Positions 8,331 through 17,437 of a DNA stretch of 64,000 nt are shown one piece after another. This stretch comes from QHXW01 sp035297145. GTDB lineage: Bacteria > Acidobacteriota > Terriglobia > Bryobacterales > Bryobacteraceae. The first letter of the stretch is position 1. The number at the start of each line of letters is the position of its first letter. Made by a program: the position numbers and the translations under genes. Location of the stretch: contig DATGZN010000015.1 of assembly GCA_035297145.1 (NCBI GenBank), positions 1 to 64,000 on the forward strand. Reading direction: 5' to 3'. Below the pieces are notes generated by a model. It had not been told where the DNA came from, ran no database searches, and saw nothing but the letters and a program-made list of their open reading frames with translations.

Positions 8331-9503
8331 CTATTCCGGACGAATCAAGAGCATCGTCACGCCGTGGCTGGGCACTGAAGCCGAAAAGCTGCCCTTTGCA
8401 TGATCGAGATTCTTGTGTTCCCACAAGTCGCGAACCGCGGCCCCCAGGGGGGCTGGGTATCCGATGTCAGTCCACGCCAAGGTGATCTGCGTTTGCGCGC
8501 TGCCGCGGTTGAGTAGGGCCACGGCGCGGCTGCCATCGCTCATCTCCTTGGCCCAAACTTCGGTATCGCCGGTTCGCTTCACGCGGCGGCCCTGCCTGCC
8601 TAACGGGTCCTGATCGATCGCAATGACTTCTTTGTTGGTGAGGATGTCACGGGTTTCGCTGCTCATGCTGCGGATATCGTTGCCGGCCATGAGCGGCGCC
8701 GCCAGCAGGCACCATAAGCTGAAGTGCGACCGGTACTCCGTCGCAGTCATCCCGCCGTTGCCCACTTCCAGCATGTCGGGGTCGTTCCAGTGCCCGGGAC
8801 CGGCGTAGGATTCCAAGCCATCCTGCAAATCGAGGATTTGAAGCATTCCGATGTTGTCCGATTTCTCCCCCGTGTCCCATTTGTCGGTGATGTCACCGGT
8901 GGTGCGCCACAGATTACCGACGTTCCTGGCCCACAGCCACGGCTTGGTCGCTCCCCACTCGCACAAACTGAAGACGATCGGCCGGCCTGATTTGGCCAGA
9001 GCATCGCGCATGATCGAATATGACGCCGCGGAATCCTGGGTACTGTGGTTGCACCAATCGTACTTGAGGTAGTCGACGCCCCACGCCGCGTATTGCCGGG
9101 CATCCTGGAACTCGTAGCCACGGCTGCCGGGCCGGTTCTCACATGTTCCCGTGCCGGCGTCGGAGTAAATGCCGAATTTCAGGCCTTGGGAGTGCACATA
9201 ATCGGCCAGCGCTTTTATCCCGTTCGGAAAGCGCTGCGGGTCGGCGACGATATTTCCGTTGGCGTCGCGGCTCACCTGCCAGCAGTCGTCGATTACAACA
9301 TATTGATAACCGGCATCCCGCATGCCCGTGCGGACTATCGCATCGGCGGTTTCTTTGATAAGGTTTTCGCTCACGTTGCATTGGAACTTGTTCCAACTGT
9401 TCCAGCCCATCGGAGGAGTACGTGCGAGGCTGTTGTCGAGAGCACGGACCGTTGGAGGCACACAAAGAGTGAGAAGCGCGAATACAAGCTGTAACGGTTT
9501 CAT
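8331..9503 (-). CDS. GH27 alpha-galactosidase, secreted
   Basis: The enzyme hydrolyses terminal alpha-galactosyl residues. The product from ATG 9503 is 390 residues: signal peptide (MKPLQLVFALLTLCVPPTVRA), then the GH27 opening TPPMGWNSWNKF, VIDDCW, the nucleophile motif YLKYDWCN and the acid/base region RTTGDITDKW. GHWNDPDMLEVG and a C-terminal antiparallel beta domain complete the fold. All catalytic motifs of the family are present. A TTG 27 bases upstream is in frame but would make an atypical N-terminus. It lies behind the TonB receptor on the same strand, separated by a terminator, so it probably has its own promoter. Context suggests release of galactose from plant galactosides or polysaccharides. 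Confidence 0.93.
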   Translation of the reverse strand: MKPLQLVFALLTLCVPPTVRALDNSLARTPPMGWNSWNKFQCNVSENLIKETADAIVRTGMRDAGYQYVVIDDCWQVSRDANGNIVADPQRFPNGIKALADYVHSQGLKFGIYSDAGTGTCENRPGSRGYEFQDARQYAAWGVDYLKYDWCNHSTQDSAASYSIMRDALAKSGRPIVFSLCEWGATKPWLWARNVGNLWRTTGDITDKWDTGEKSDNIGMLQILDLQDGLESYAGPGHWNDPDMLEVGNGGMTATEYRSHFSLWCLLAAPLMAGNDIRSMSSETRDILTNKEVIAIDQDPLGRQGRRVKRTGDTEVWAKEMSDGSRAVALLNRGSAQTQITLAWTDIGYPAPLGAAVRDLWEHKNLDHAKGSFSASVPSHGVTMLLIRPE

Positions 9504-9526
9504 AAGTTGTTTGCGTTTCAAGGCCA

Positions 9527-9570
9527 CCAAAAAGAAGAGCGGGAAATCGCCGCGAAAGCGATCCCCGCTC
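9527..9570 (-). terminator. rho-independent terminator of the TonB-receptor gene
   Basis: On the minus strand an imperfect stem begins with GAGCGG at 9570 and closes with CCGCTC at 9537. A second inner pairing GCGAT/ATCGC flanks a short loop. The stem is followed by TTCTTTTT. It ends the receptor transcript before the alpha-galactosidase start. Confidence 0.65.
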
Positions 9571-9599
9571 CGACTTCATGATCTACCCACCGACTACCG

Positions 9600-12500
9600 T
9601 CAGAAGGTGATACGGCCTACCAACTGAATATTCCTCGGCTGCGAAACGGTGCCGTTCCACACTCCGAAACTGGCGCTGGATGGGTCGTTGTTAAAGGGAA
9701 TGCAATCGCCGAATGCCTGGCCATCACACGTGAAGTAGTGATTGTTCAGGACGTTGAAAATCTCACCGCGGAACTCTAAGTTGACGCGCTCTTTGAGGCT
9801 GAACTTCTTGGCGATCGAGAGATTCGTGTCGCGATACGGAGATCCCCGGACTCCAGTCACGCGCGGGCCGGTGCCCAGGTAATTCCCTTTTGCAAACAAA
9901 GAGCTCGGCTCGAAGGCGGCGGCGTTATACACGGGCTGGTTCACGTTAACCGAGCCCCACGACTGCGCCAGGACATTGCCGGTAAATCCGGGAATACACT
10001 GCGCCTGGAACTGCCCAGGAACGCCGCAAACCGCCGAATCCTGGAAGTACAATGGCATTCCAGAAGTGAACTTCATACTGGTCGCCAGTACCCAGCCACC
10101 AAATACGTAATTGCTAAGACCAGTCTTATTGAGCCACTTTTTGCCGCTTCCGAAGGGCAGATCGTAAGTGCCCATTAGCGCAAAGGTGTTTGGAATGTCG
10201 TCCGTGGATAGCGACTTGTTCCGGCTCCCTTGGAAGGGGTTGATAACAGCACCGACCCGGCCGTAACCGGCTGACGCCGACTGAGTTGTCGAAGCTGCAT
10301 CGGTCGTCAATCTCGAGTAGGTGTAGTTCGCTTGCAGGTACACGCCATTTGAGAAGTTCTTCTGGAAGTTCACCTGCAGTGAGTCGTACAGCGAAACGCC
10401 TTCGTTCTCGTTCAGACCGGTGAGCCCGCCGCAGAACTGCGGGTACGCCACCAGGGCCTGAGCCACGGTGGGCGCGCAGCTACCGGCACTGGTCAACTGC
10501 TGAATCCAACCGGAATAGGGTGCGTTCACTCCAAATAGCGACGTCTGCCCAGGCTGGAAAACGGTGTTCAGCTCGGTGCTTCCCATGCTGGTGAGGAGCG
10601 CGGGATTCAGATAATTGAGCGGCTGCATCGCCGAGGGCAAGTGCGTGCCCTTGTTACCAACGTAAGCCACACTTACGAAGGAGCTGCTGGTAATCTTCCG
10701 TTCAACAGTCAAGTTCCACTGCTGCGTGTAGGACAGGTGGTTGCCGTAAGTGGGACGATACGTGGGGCTGTGCCCATTGTCAGCGCCTTGGCTGACGTTC
10801 TCGGCTTTACTGTACGCAGGGAACCCGTTGTCCAGGTAGAAAGACGGCTCGTAACCACTGTGGGAATCGCCAAAACTGATTGCCGGGTTGAAGCCGTCCA
10901 AATTCATGCCGCCGCTCCAGCCCGGATAAAACGCCTGCGTATAGAACACGCCGTAGCCGGCGCGAATCACGGTTTTCTCGTCCAGCTTATAAGCCGCGCC
11001 GACGCGAGGTCCAAAGCCGCCGTTGAAAACATTTTCAGGGTAGGGCTTACCATAGCTGGCAGCACCCCAGCTATTGCCCGCATATGCCAAGCTGCCGGGC
11101 AGGTTTCCGGCGTCAGGGTTCGGGGCAAAGCTCAGGAATGCCAGATGGTTGCCAGTCTCGAACGTCGGTGTGAATCTGTCCCAACGGATACCGTAGTTGA
11201 CGGTCAGCCTGGAGGTCAACTTCCACACATCGCCCACATGCCATGTATAGGCTCGCTGCTCGGCGCCATATTTGTTGATGTTGTATACGTTCAGGTTGCC
11301 GTAGTCCACCGCGCCGACCAGCATGCTGGCGTAAGGGTCGCCACTGGGCGTGCCTTGCAATCCGGTGGACAGGTCGTTGAAGCCCACGGTGCCGGACTGG
11401 TTGCTGTTCACGCGGAAAACCTGCTGCAAATGCCGGAATTCACCACCAAACTTGATCTCGTGTGCGCCGTGAACCCACGTGACCATGTCATTAACAATGT
11501 GTGAGGGCCGCGTTGTCTTGTTTAAGGAACCGAGGCCCGCCGATTGGCCCCACTGGTTGAGATTGCTGATCCCGCTGGCGGAAAACTGGGCTTGAGGAGC
11601 AGCGAGATAGGCTACAGCGTTGGGAATTTGCGGGAGCGGTTTTTGGGCCGGGATCGAGCCATAGCCTTCATTGCGGTTCACGTAGCCGTAGGCCATATGG
11701 TTCAAAAGCGTCGGACTGAAGATGTGATCCCAGTTGAACCGGCTCACCCAGGCATCCTCAGGATCCGCGGGGTTCGAGCTGCAGATCTGGAGAGGCAGTT
11801 CGCATTGTGCGAGCGGTGGGTTGTGTTGCCGCCAGACGGAGGCGAAGAAACGGTCGTTATCACTCCAGTTGTAATCGATTCGATAGCTGTATAGGTTCTG
11901 GTTGGAGAGAATGCCATCCGAGACGGGCGGCGCCAGGAAATTGTTGTATGCCCCGGGACCGGTGGTTGCCGGCAAATAACTCATCCACGACAGCGCCAGG
12001 GGGCTTTGCTCGCTGGTTGGAATCTTGTTACCTGGGTAAGGGGTGCGGGAAATGACGCCATTAGTGATGGTTTCCGTCTTCGGATCGAAGATGGGAACAC
12101 CCAGGTCGGAGAAGTCCCCGGTCCGTTCCTGCGCGGAAGGAATCGAGAGGACGTGGCGGCTGGCGCCTCCGAGTGAGCGTAACCAATCCAAGTTAGCGAA
12201 GAAATAGGTCTTGTGCTTCGATCCCCAGATAAACGGCACCGGCTTGATCAGCACCGGCCCGCCGATGACGAAACCGGGTTCGTTTTCATTGTCCTTGGGG
12301 CGCGCGTCGCCGGCAGGCCGGTTGTTCGTGAATTGCAGCGCGTTCAGGTCTTTGTTTCGCAGATATTCAAAGGCGGCGCCGTGAAACTGATCGCTGCCGT
12401 GCCGTGATGTGACGATGAGCTCGCCACCGGTCGTCGTGCCGTACTCCGGCAGGTAGCTCGACGTGAGCACCTTCACCTCGTCGACCATGTCCGGCGTTGA

Positions 12501-13142
12501 GGCAAAATCGAAGAAAGACACCATGCCGCTCTGCGACATCGTGCCCTCCTGCATGCTGACGCCATCCAAAACGGCCTCGTCGCCCATCCTGAGACCACCA
12601 TTGATGCGTGCGTTAAACGCCTGCGGGCTGGTGCCGGTATTGACGCCGGGCAGGAACGTGATGAACTGGACCGCGTTTCGAGGCGTTCCGGAAGACACAA
12701 GCAGCGGCAGTTGGTTGATGACGGTCGGCGCCACACCCTCTGCTTTTGCGCCGTTGTCCACGTTCAGTTGAGCGACGTCGGCAACGACCTCAATTTTAGT
12801 CGCCGCATCGCCAACCTGTAGCTGGGCATCAATGCGATGAGACTCAGTTGCCAATAACTGGATTTTCGTGGACACGTAGCTCTTGAAGCCCGCGGCTTCC
12901 ACAGTGAGATCGTAATTGCCGGGATCCAGGTTGGGGAATAGATAGCGGCCGTCGCTGTCCGTCTTTACCGTGGAAGTAAACCCACGGTCGGAGGCCTTGA
13001 TCGTAACCGATGCATTGGGCACGAATGAACCCGACGCGTCTGTCACTGAGCCACCCAACGTGGCGTTTTGACTCTGCCCGAAGGCACTGGCCGCAAACAG
13101 CAGCACGGCAGCACAGGGCCGGAAAAATGAGCTACGTAGCAT
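9600..13142 (-). CDS. TonB-dependent receptor, acidobacterial carboxypeptidase-regulatory type
   Basis: The 1180-residue outer-membrane protein has a signal peptide (FRPCAAVLLFAASAFGQS). A carboxypeptidase-regulatory-like beta domain follows (about 25-110; GGSVTDASGSFVPNASVTIK). Next come a plug domain (about 120-260; IRVVADVAQLN-like region and LDGVSMQEGTM) and a large beta barrel with alternating aromatic strands, ending in ...NIQLVGRITF with the C-terminal Phe expected of outer-membrane barrels. Such OmpA-like/TonB receptors in Acidobacteriota import oligosaccharides. Neighbours are a LacI-type regulator upstream and a GH27 enzyme downstream, and a perfect LacI-type operator sits 50 bases before the start, so it is most likely the sugar uptake port of this locus. 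Confidence 0.93.
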   Translation of the reverse strand: MLRSSFFRPCAAVLLFAASAFGQSQNATLGGSVTDASGSFVPNASVTIKASDRGFTSTVKTDSDGRYLFPNLDPGNYDLTVEAAGFKSYVSTKIQLLATESHRIDAQLQVGDAATKIEVVADVAQLNVDNGAKAEGVAPTVINQLPLLVSSGTPRNAVQFITFLPGVNTGTSPQAFNARINGGLRMGDEAVLDGVSMQEGTMSQSGMVSFFDFASTPDMVDEVKVLTSSYLPEYGTTTGGELIVTSRHGSDQFHGAAFEYLRNKDLNALQFTNNRPAGDARPKDNENEPGFVIGGPVLIKPVPFIWGSKHKTYFFANLDWLRSLGGASRHVLSIPSAQERTGDFSDLGVPIFDPKTETITNGVISRTPYPGNKIPTSEQSPLALSWMSYLPATTGPGAYNNFLAPPVSDGILSNQNLYSYRIDYNWSDNDRFFASVWRQHNPPLAQCELPLQICSSNPADPEDAWVSRFNWDHIFSPTLLNHMAYGYVNRNEGYGSIPAQKPLPQIPNAVAYLAAPQAQFSASGISNLNQWGQSAGLGSLNKTTRPSHIVNDMVTWVHGAHEIKFGGEFRHLQQVFRVNSNQSGTVGFNDLSTGLQGTPSGDPYASMLVGAVDYGNLNVYNINKYGAEQRAYTWHVGDVWKLTSRLTVNYGIRWDRFTPTFETGNHLAFLSFAPNPDAGNLPGSLAYAGNSWGAASYGKPYPENVFNGGFGPRVGAAYKLDEKTVIRAGYGVFYTQAFYPGWSGGMNLDGFNPAISFGDSHSGYEPSFYLDNGFPAYSKAENVSQGADNGHSPTYRPTYGNHLSYTQQWNLTVERKITSSSFVSVAYVGNKGTHLPSAMQPLNYLNPALLTSMGSTELNTVFQPGQTSLFGVNAPYSGWIQQLTSAGSCAPTVAQALVAYPQFCGGLTGLNENEGVSLYDSLQVNFQKNFSNGVYLQANYTYSRLTTDAASTTQSASAGYGRVGAVINPFQGSRNKSLSTDDIPNTFALMGTYDLPFGSGKKWLNKTGLSNYVFGGWVLATSMKFTSGMPLYFQDSAVCGVPGQFQAQCIPGFTGNVLAQSWGSVNVNQPVYNAAAFEPSSLFAKGNYLGTGPRVTGVRGSPYRDTNLSIAKKFSLKERVNLEFRGEIFNVLNNHYFTCDGQAFGDCIPFNNDPSSASFGVWNGTVSQPRNIQLVGRITF

Positions 13143-13191
13143 CGAAACCCTCCAAAATTAGGTTCTTACTGACCTTCCGACACCTCTGAAA

Positions 13192-13205
13192 TGTAATCGA
13201 TTACA
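13192..13205. promoter_or_regulatory. LacI-family operator before the TonB-receptor gene
   Basis: TGTAATCGATTACA is a perfect 14-base palindrome with the central CG typical of LacI-family operators. It lies 50 bases upstream of the receptor start and 179 bases after the end of the lacI-type gene. Binding by that regulator is an inference from position and symmetry. Confidence 0.7.
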
Positions 13206-13383
13206 GGCGAGTCTATCATCATCCTTCAGATCTGTAAAGAAAATTTAATAGGTTTGTACTAGTGCAGCCGCCGCTAAAGCTGGATTTTGGTTAAGTTATT
13301 TAAAATACGGCACTTCTATCATCTGTCATCGACTCGGTGTGTGACATTTCCAGTCGCCGCTCAACTCTTGGAAGCCGCGTCCC

Positions 13384-15183
13384 TCAGTCGCTGGCCTTTG
13401 CAGTCGATTCGCGTACGACCAACTCCGGTGCAATTGAGTACTCGACGCCCATGCGCGACGTGTCTCCCAAGGAGGCCAGTAGCGCCTCGAATGCTTTGCC
13501 TGCCAGTTCCCGGCGGGGCAGCCGCACGGTGGTCAGCGGCGGCTCGGTAAATTCGGCCAGGGCAATGTCGTCGAAACCAACCACGGAAATGTCGTCCGGC
13601 ACTCGCAGGCCGTGCCGGCGGATGGCGCGCAACCCTCCGATTGCCGTGAGGTCGTTGGAGCACAGCACAGCGGTAGGCCGCCAACCTCCATCGAGGATCC
13701 GGTTCATAGCGTTGAATCCGCCATCGATGCGGTGGTTGCCGGTTTCAACGGAAGATTCGTCTCCACTGACGCCCCGCTCCTTCATGGCCTTCAAAAAAGC
13801 CAGGCGCCGGATGCGGGCGGACTTCAGATCGCCCGGGCCACTGATGAACGCGATGCGACGGTGTCCCAATTCCAGCAGGTGCCCCACTGCCTGCGAGATG
13901 CCGAGCGCATAATCAATCCTGATATTGCTGACGTGCTTATCGACCTTACCCACGTCAAGGAAAACCATGGGAATATCGCGATGTGCGAGTTGCTGGGTGA
14001 GCGAGCCATCCATCTCCGAGGTCATGATGGCGACGGCGTCCACTTTTCGCTCCAGCATGCGCCGGACGCCGGTTGCCATACGGATCGAATCATACTCGGT
14101 GTTACTAAGCAAGACCTCGTAACCGTGCCGGCTGGCAGCGTCCTCAAAACCTTTCACCAACTCGGGAAAGAAAGGGTTCGTGATATCCGAAACAATTAGC
14201 CCCACCATCCGGCTGCGGCCCGACACGAGCGACCGGGCCTGCGTGTTTGGAAAGTATTTCAGCTCCTCGATGGCCCTCCATACACGCCGGGCCGTGCCAG
14301 GTCTTACTTGCTGATGATTGTTGATGGTCCTTGAGACGGTAGCGGTGGAGACTCCTGCTCGTTTTGCTACTTGCCGGATATCCATAACGTGTGCATTATC
14401 GCATCCATTTTCATCCTGCGAGGTGGCCGCGACTGCTTCGGGATCAGGCGCGTCATCATCTGTGAGTCTCGCCAGCGCTTCACGAGTGAGCTTCCGATCA
14501 CCGCGCAAGTAACGCGATGTGATGTTTTCGCGCTCCGGGTGCGCCGCCAGCCAGCCGTCGCCTTTGCGCAGGAGCTTGTCGACTTCATCCTCACCCACCC
14601 AGTAGTGCTTGCCGGCATCCAGGACAGGGACGAGAACGTAGATGTGGGTCAGCAGTTCCTGTAATCGCTTTCGGGCGCGAACGCGAACTGTGTAGTAGGG
14701 ACCCTCGCCCCACTCGGGAAAGCGCTCGTCGAGGGGATGATGTTCAGCGTGGACGGTGTATCCGAGGGGCTCGAATAACTTTCGCAGAAATGATTCACCA
14801 CCTCGGCAGGGCACGGCCGCGATCGTGGCTTCAAGATCCAAGGCTTGTTCCGCTAATTCCTGACGTTCTTTACTGCGACCGCTCATGGCCGTTCCGAACA
14901 CGCGAGCGATAGCAACGCTCAGCAATGACGAAGCGGCATACGGACGATCGTTGACGTATTGGTCGAGCGATCCCTCGCCCGTTCCGCGTGAACGGCCGCG
15001 AACCAGCCCCACCAGATCGACATCGATGAGCAGAGCTGCCTGTGCCCGATCCGGCATGAGCTCGGGGTAGAACACGTGAGCTTTCCCGAACGGTAACTCA
15101 AACGTGTGCAGGTGGGACGGGTTCTTCAGCAATATATATCCGAGATCCGCGCCGGACATGGGTGCTGTAATGGTGAAAAGCAC
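13384..15183 (-). CDS. Hen1 N-terminal domain fused in frame to a LacI-family regulator
   Basis: One uninterrupted 599-codon frame starts at GTG 15183. Residues 1 to about 255 match the N-terminal domain of bacterial Hen1 as I know it: LGYILLKNPSHLHTFELPFG, YVNDRPYAASSLLSVAIARV, VPCRGGESFLRKLFEPLGY, HYWVGEDEVDKLL and the closing LTREALARL. Hen1's SAM-methyltransferase half is absent. After an acidic linker the frame runs into a complete LacI regulator: HTH MDIRQVAKRAGVSTATVSRT, then a periplasmic-binding-like effector domain ending before 13384. The LacI part has its own ATG at 14385 (333 residues) but no clear ribosome binding site. A TATACT at 15190-15195 (minus strand) fits a -10 for a leaderless GTG. 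Translation as one fusion or as LacI alone cannot be decided here. Confidence 0.85.
   Translation of the reverse strand: MLFTITAPMSGADLGYILLKNPSHLHTFELPFGKAHVFYPELMPDRAQAALLIDVDLVGLVRGRSRGTGEGSLDQYVNDRPYAASSLLSVAIARVFGTAMSGRSKERQELAEQALDLEATIAAVPCRGGESFLRKLFEPLGYTVHAEHHPLDERFPEWGEGPYYTVRVRARKRLQELLTHIYVLVPVLDAGKHYWVGEDEVDKLLRKGDGWLAAHPERENITSRYLRGDRKLTREALARLTDDDAPDPEAVAATSQDENGCDNAHVMDIRQVAKRAGVSTATVSRTINNHQQVRPGTARRVWRAIEELKYFPNTQARSLVSGRSRMVGLIVSDITNPFFPELVKGFEDAASRHGYEVLLSNTEYDSIRMATGVRRMLERKVDAVAIMTSEMDGSLTQQLAHRDIPMVFLDVGKVDKHVSNIRIDYALGISQAVGHLLELGHRRIAFISGPGDLKSARIRRLAFLKAMKERGVSGDESSVETGNHRIDGGFNAMNRILDGGWRPTAVLCSNDLTAIGGLRAIRRHGLRVPDDISVVGFDDIALAEFTEPPLTTVRLPRRELAGKAFEALLASLGDTSRMGVEYSIAPELVVRESTAKASD
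14386..15183 (-). other. truncated bacterial hen1 segment (N-terminal domain only)
   Basis: This part of the frame encodes the domain that in bacterial Hen1 (RNA-repair 3'-terminal 2'-O-methyltransferase) activates the partner Pnkp. No methyltransferase motif follows and no pnkp gene is in the window. It is either a remnant kept open by chance or a retained sensor/adaptor domain of the LacI fusion. Confidence 0.75.
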
Positions 15184-15224
15184 AATTCGAGTATATGGGG
15201 TGGCTCACAGCAGAGGCTAACCTG

Positions 15225-15422
15225 TCAGCGTCCTTGACGCCCGGCCCAGCGCAGATATCGCGCTAACTCGGAGCGGCGGCGCCAGACAAAAGTCCAGAAG
15301 GTGCGGAAATCGATCTCGTCGGCGTGCATTCCGGAGTAGGTCTCGATACGCCAGCGTAGGTAGGGGCTGCGCCAGGGCCGGAGCCGATAACCGCGCGCCA
15401 GCCGCCAGAGAACACCTAGCAT
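15225..15422 (-). CDS. 65-residue basic protein following VWFA genes
   Basis: The 65-residue product is rich in Arg and Trp (LARGYRLRPWRSPYLRWRIE, then EIDFRTFWTFVWRRRSELARYLRW). I recall similar short proteins from Solibacter-like genomes without a known function. The ATG at 15422 directly abuts the TAA of the VWFA gene upstream, so the two should be translationally coupled. No signal peptide; probably cytoplasmic, perhaps nucleic-acid- or membrane-surface-binding because of the charge. Confidence 0.65.
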   Translation of the reverse strand: MLGVLWRLARGYRLRPWRSPYLRWRIETYSGMHADEIDFRTFWTFVWRRRSELARYLRWAGRQGR

Positions 15423-16394
15423 TTATCGGAAACTGTTGGCTTTGGCGTTGACGGAATCGGGAGTGGCATAGTAACCGGTACGCGTCCTCGCCACCGGATG
15501 GCCGGGACCGCTGGCCACAACTTTAATCTGCCGGAATGATCCATCGAGCGACTGATTGGCCGGGGTGTAGGTGATGGTGTACTGATTGCGGATGTCGTGG
15601 GCCACCTGGTGCGCAATGCGCTCCACATCTGCCAGCTCTTTCGGATAGTAAGCTTGACCGCCGGTGGCTTCCGTGAGCAGGTCGAGCGCACGCTTGGCCC
15701 GCTTGGCTTCGCGCTTTTCCTCTTCGCTGAGCAGTCCGATGGTGTAGACGATGACTTCGCTTTGCTGCGCCTGTTTCACCAGGCTCTCCAGGCCGACCGT
15801 GCTGGCGTTGTCGTTGCCGTCAGTGACCACCAGGATCACCTTCTTGTCCTTCTTGGCCTTTTGCTTCATGTGATCGATGGACATGCGAATGGCGTCGCGC
15901 ATGGCGGTGCCACCGCGGGAGTCGATCCGGCTCAGCGCTTGATCCATCTTCTCGATGCTGTTGGTGAAATCGCAGTCGAGATACGCATCGTCATTGAAGT
16001 TAACGACGAAGGCCTCATCCTCTTTGTTCGAATCCTTCACCAGAGCCACCGCCGCAGCGGCCACCTTCTGACGCTTGTCGCGCATGCTGCCGCTGTTGTC
16101 GATGATTAGGCCCATCGACACAGGCACGTCCTCGCGCTTGAACTGCTTCACTTTCTGCGGCACGCCATTTTCAAAAACCTGGAATGCACTTTCAGGCAGA
16201 GTGGTGATCAAGCGGCCGCTCTTATCGAACACGGTGACGGGCAACACCACAAGCCGCGTATCGGTGCGGAAGATCGGCGTCTCGTCAGATTTCTGAGCCG
16301 CGAGAGCGCCCACGGTGGCGAGCGCCATTAAGAAGCACTTTGTGTGAGAAATGGTCAATCCTTTGAATTTACTGCGTCGGAGCATAATAGCCAA
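15423..16394 (-). CDS. secreted VWFA-domain protein
   Basis: The 323-residue product has an N-terminal export signal (CFLMALATVGALAAQ). The usual lead-in beta domain follows (RLVVLPVTVFDKSGRLITTL) and then a VWFA domain with the full metal-binding motif DNSGS (99-103), a Thr site in SRGGTAMRDAI and VTDGNDNAS. It ends with an IRNQYTITYTPANQS segment seen in this family. Its first ATG (16394) lies inside the end of the VWFA gene upstream, a 26-base overlap; ATG 16385 is an alternative. It forms an operon with that gene and with the 65-residue gene behind it. The exact role of these proteins is unknown; VWFA domains bind proteins through a metal ion. Confidence 0.87.
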   Translation of the reverse strand: MAIMLRRSKFKGLTISHTKCFLMALATVGALAAQKSDETPIFRTDTRLVVLPVTVFDKSGRLITTLPESAFQVFENGVPQKVKQFKREDVPVSMGLIIDNSGSMRDKRQKVAAAAVALVKDSNKEDEAFVVNFNDDAYLDCDFTNSIEKMDQALSRIDSRGGTAMRDAIRMSIDHMKQKAKKDKKVILVVTDGNDNASTVGLESLVKQAQQSEVIVYTIGLLSEEEKREAKRAKRALDLLTEATGGQAYYPKELADVERIAHQVAHDIRNQYTITYTPANQSLDGSFRQIKVVASGPGHPVARTRTGYYATPDSVNAKANSFR

Positions 16395-17382
16395 GCCTCC
16401 AGGACGCTCTGAGAGGAGGCAGGCCGCGTGGCTGTACCAGTTTTACCTGCACTTTGCGATATTTGCCGTCCCGCTCCAGATTGCTCGGGGTGTAACCCAA
16501 AATATACTGATTGCGCAGTTCCACGCCGATCTTGGCGGCCACGTCCGGCAGTTCGTTCAAGTTGTCCACTGGAAAATGACGGCCCCCAGTCTGTTCCGCA
16601 ATCTCGCTCAGCAAGCTCGGACCGGTCATTTCCTCAGGCGTACGCCCGCGGCTGGCTGCGGGTTCGAAGATGCCAATCGCGTAGATCTGCACGTCAGCTT
16701 CGCGCACCCGGCCCTTGACTTCGCTCTCCGTGTAGCGGCTGCTATTGTCGCCGCCATCGGAGATGATGAGCAACGCCTTGCGCGGGTTCCGTGCTTTCTT
16801 CATGGTGTTCAGCGCCAGGTAAACCGCATCGAGCAGCGCGGTCCGACCTCTGGATTGCGTGAAGGTGAGACGGTTCTGGATCTCCTCGAGATGCGTCGTG
16901 AAATCCACTACCAGCTCGGGACGATCGTTGAACTCCACCAAAAAGAATTCATCCTCAGGATTCGCCGTTTTGAAAAACTGGGAGACTGCCTGACGCGATC
17001 TTTCCAGCTTGCTTCCCATGCTGCCGCTGATATCGAAGACCACGCCGATCGACAACGGAGCGTCTTCGCTCGCGAAGTGGGTTACCTTCTGCTCGCTCTT
17101 GTCTTCGAACAGGCGGAAGTTTTCGCGATCGAGTCCGGTGACGAAGCGGTTGAGGGGATCCGTGACGGTAACCGGAATCAACACCAGAGTGCTTTGTATG
17201 CGAATATCGCCCCGTGGTATGTCCGGCTTGACATCGGACCGTTTCGCTCTGGGGACGATTTCTACCTTGGAATCGGTTTCTGCGGGTGGCTTGTCAGCGG
17301 CCGATACAGCCCCAGCGCAGACGCAAGCCAGAATCAGGGAAGCGGTGGCAACGAGCCTGAAGATACCGAGCCGGCGGGTCAT
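16369..17382 (-). CDS. secreted VWFA-domain protein (first gene of operon)
   Basis: The 337-residue product has a signal peptide (LVATASLILACVCAGAVSA) and a basic/acidic linker. A lead-in beta domain follows (IQSTLVLIPVTVTDPLNRFV) and then a VWFA domain with the motif DISGS (117-121), TQSRGRTALLDAV and ISDGGDNSS. The same closing block as its neighbour appears (LRNQYILGYTPSN). The two VWFA proteins are clear paralogues and overlap in the genome. Its promoter region is the 55-base gap shared with kdsB, which is transcribed the other way. Confidence 0.87.
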   Translation of the reverse strand: MTRRLGIFRLVATASLILACVCAGAVSAADKPPAETDSKVEIVPRAKRSDVKPDIPRGDIRIQSTLVLIPVTVTDPLNRFVTGLDRENFRLFEDKSEQKVTHFASEDAPLSIGVVFDISGSMGSKLERSRQAVSQFFKTANPEDEFFLVEFNDRPELVVDFTTHLEEIQNRLTFTQSRGRTALLDAVYLALNTMKKARNPRKALLIISDGGDNSSRYTESEVKGRVREADVQIYAIGIFEPAASRGRTPEEMTGPSLLSEIAEQTGGRHFPVDNLNELPDVAAKIGVELRNQYILGYTPSNLERDGKYRKVQVKLVQPRGLPPLRASWRLGYYAPTQ

Positions 17383-17437
17383 ATTTCCCGACCTCTGAAG
17401 ATGAGTTTATCACAGGACTTTTGTGGTATGATCCTCT

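Noticed and set aside
10641..11504. A 287-codon plus-strand frame inside the TonB-receptor gene
   Set aside because: It lies fully antisense to a well-supported gene, has no domain or ribosome binding site, and is what high GC at third codon positions produces.
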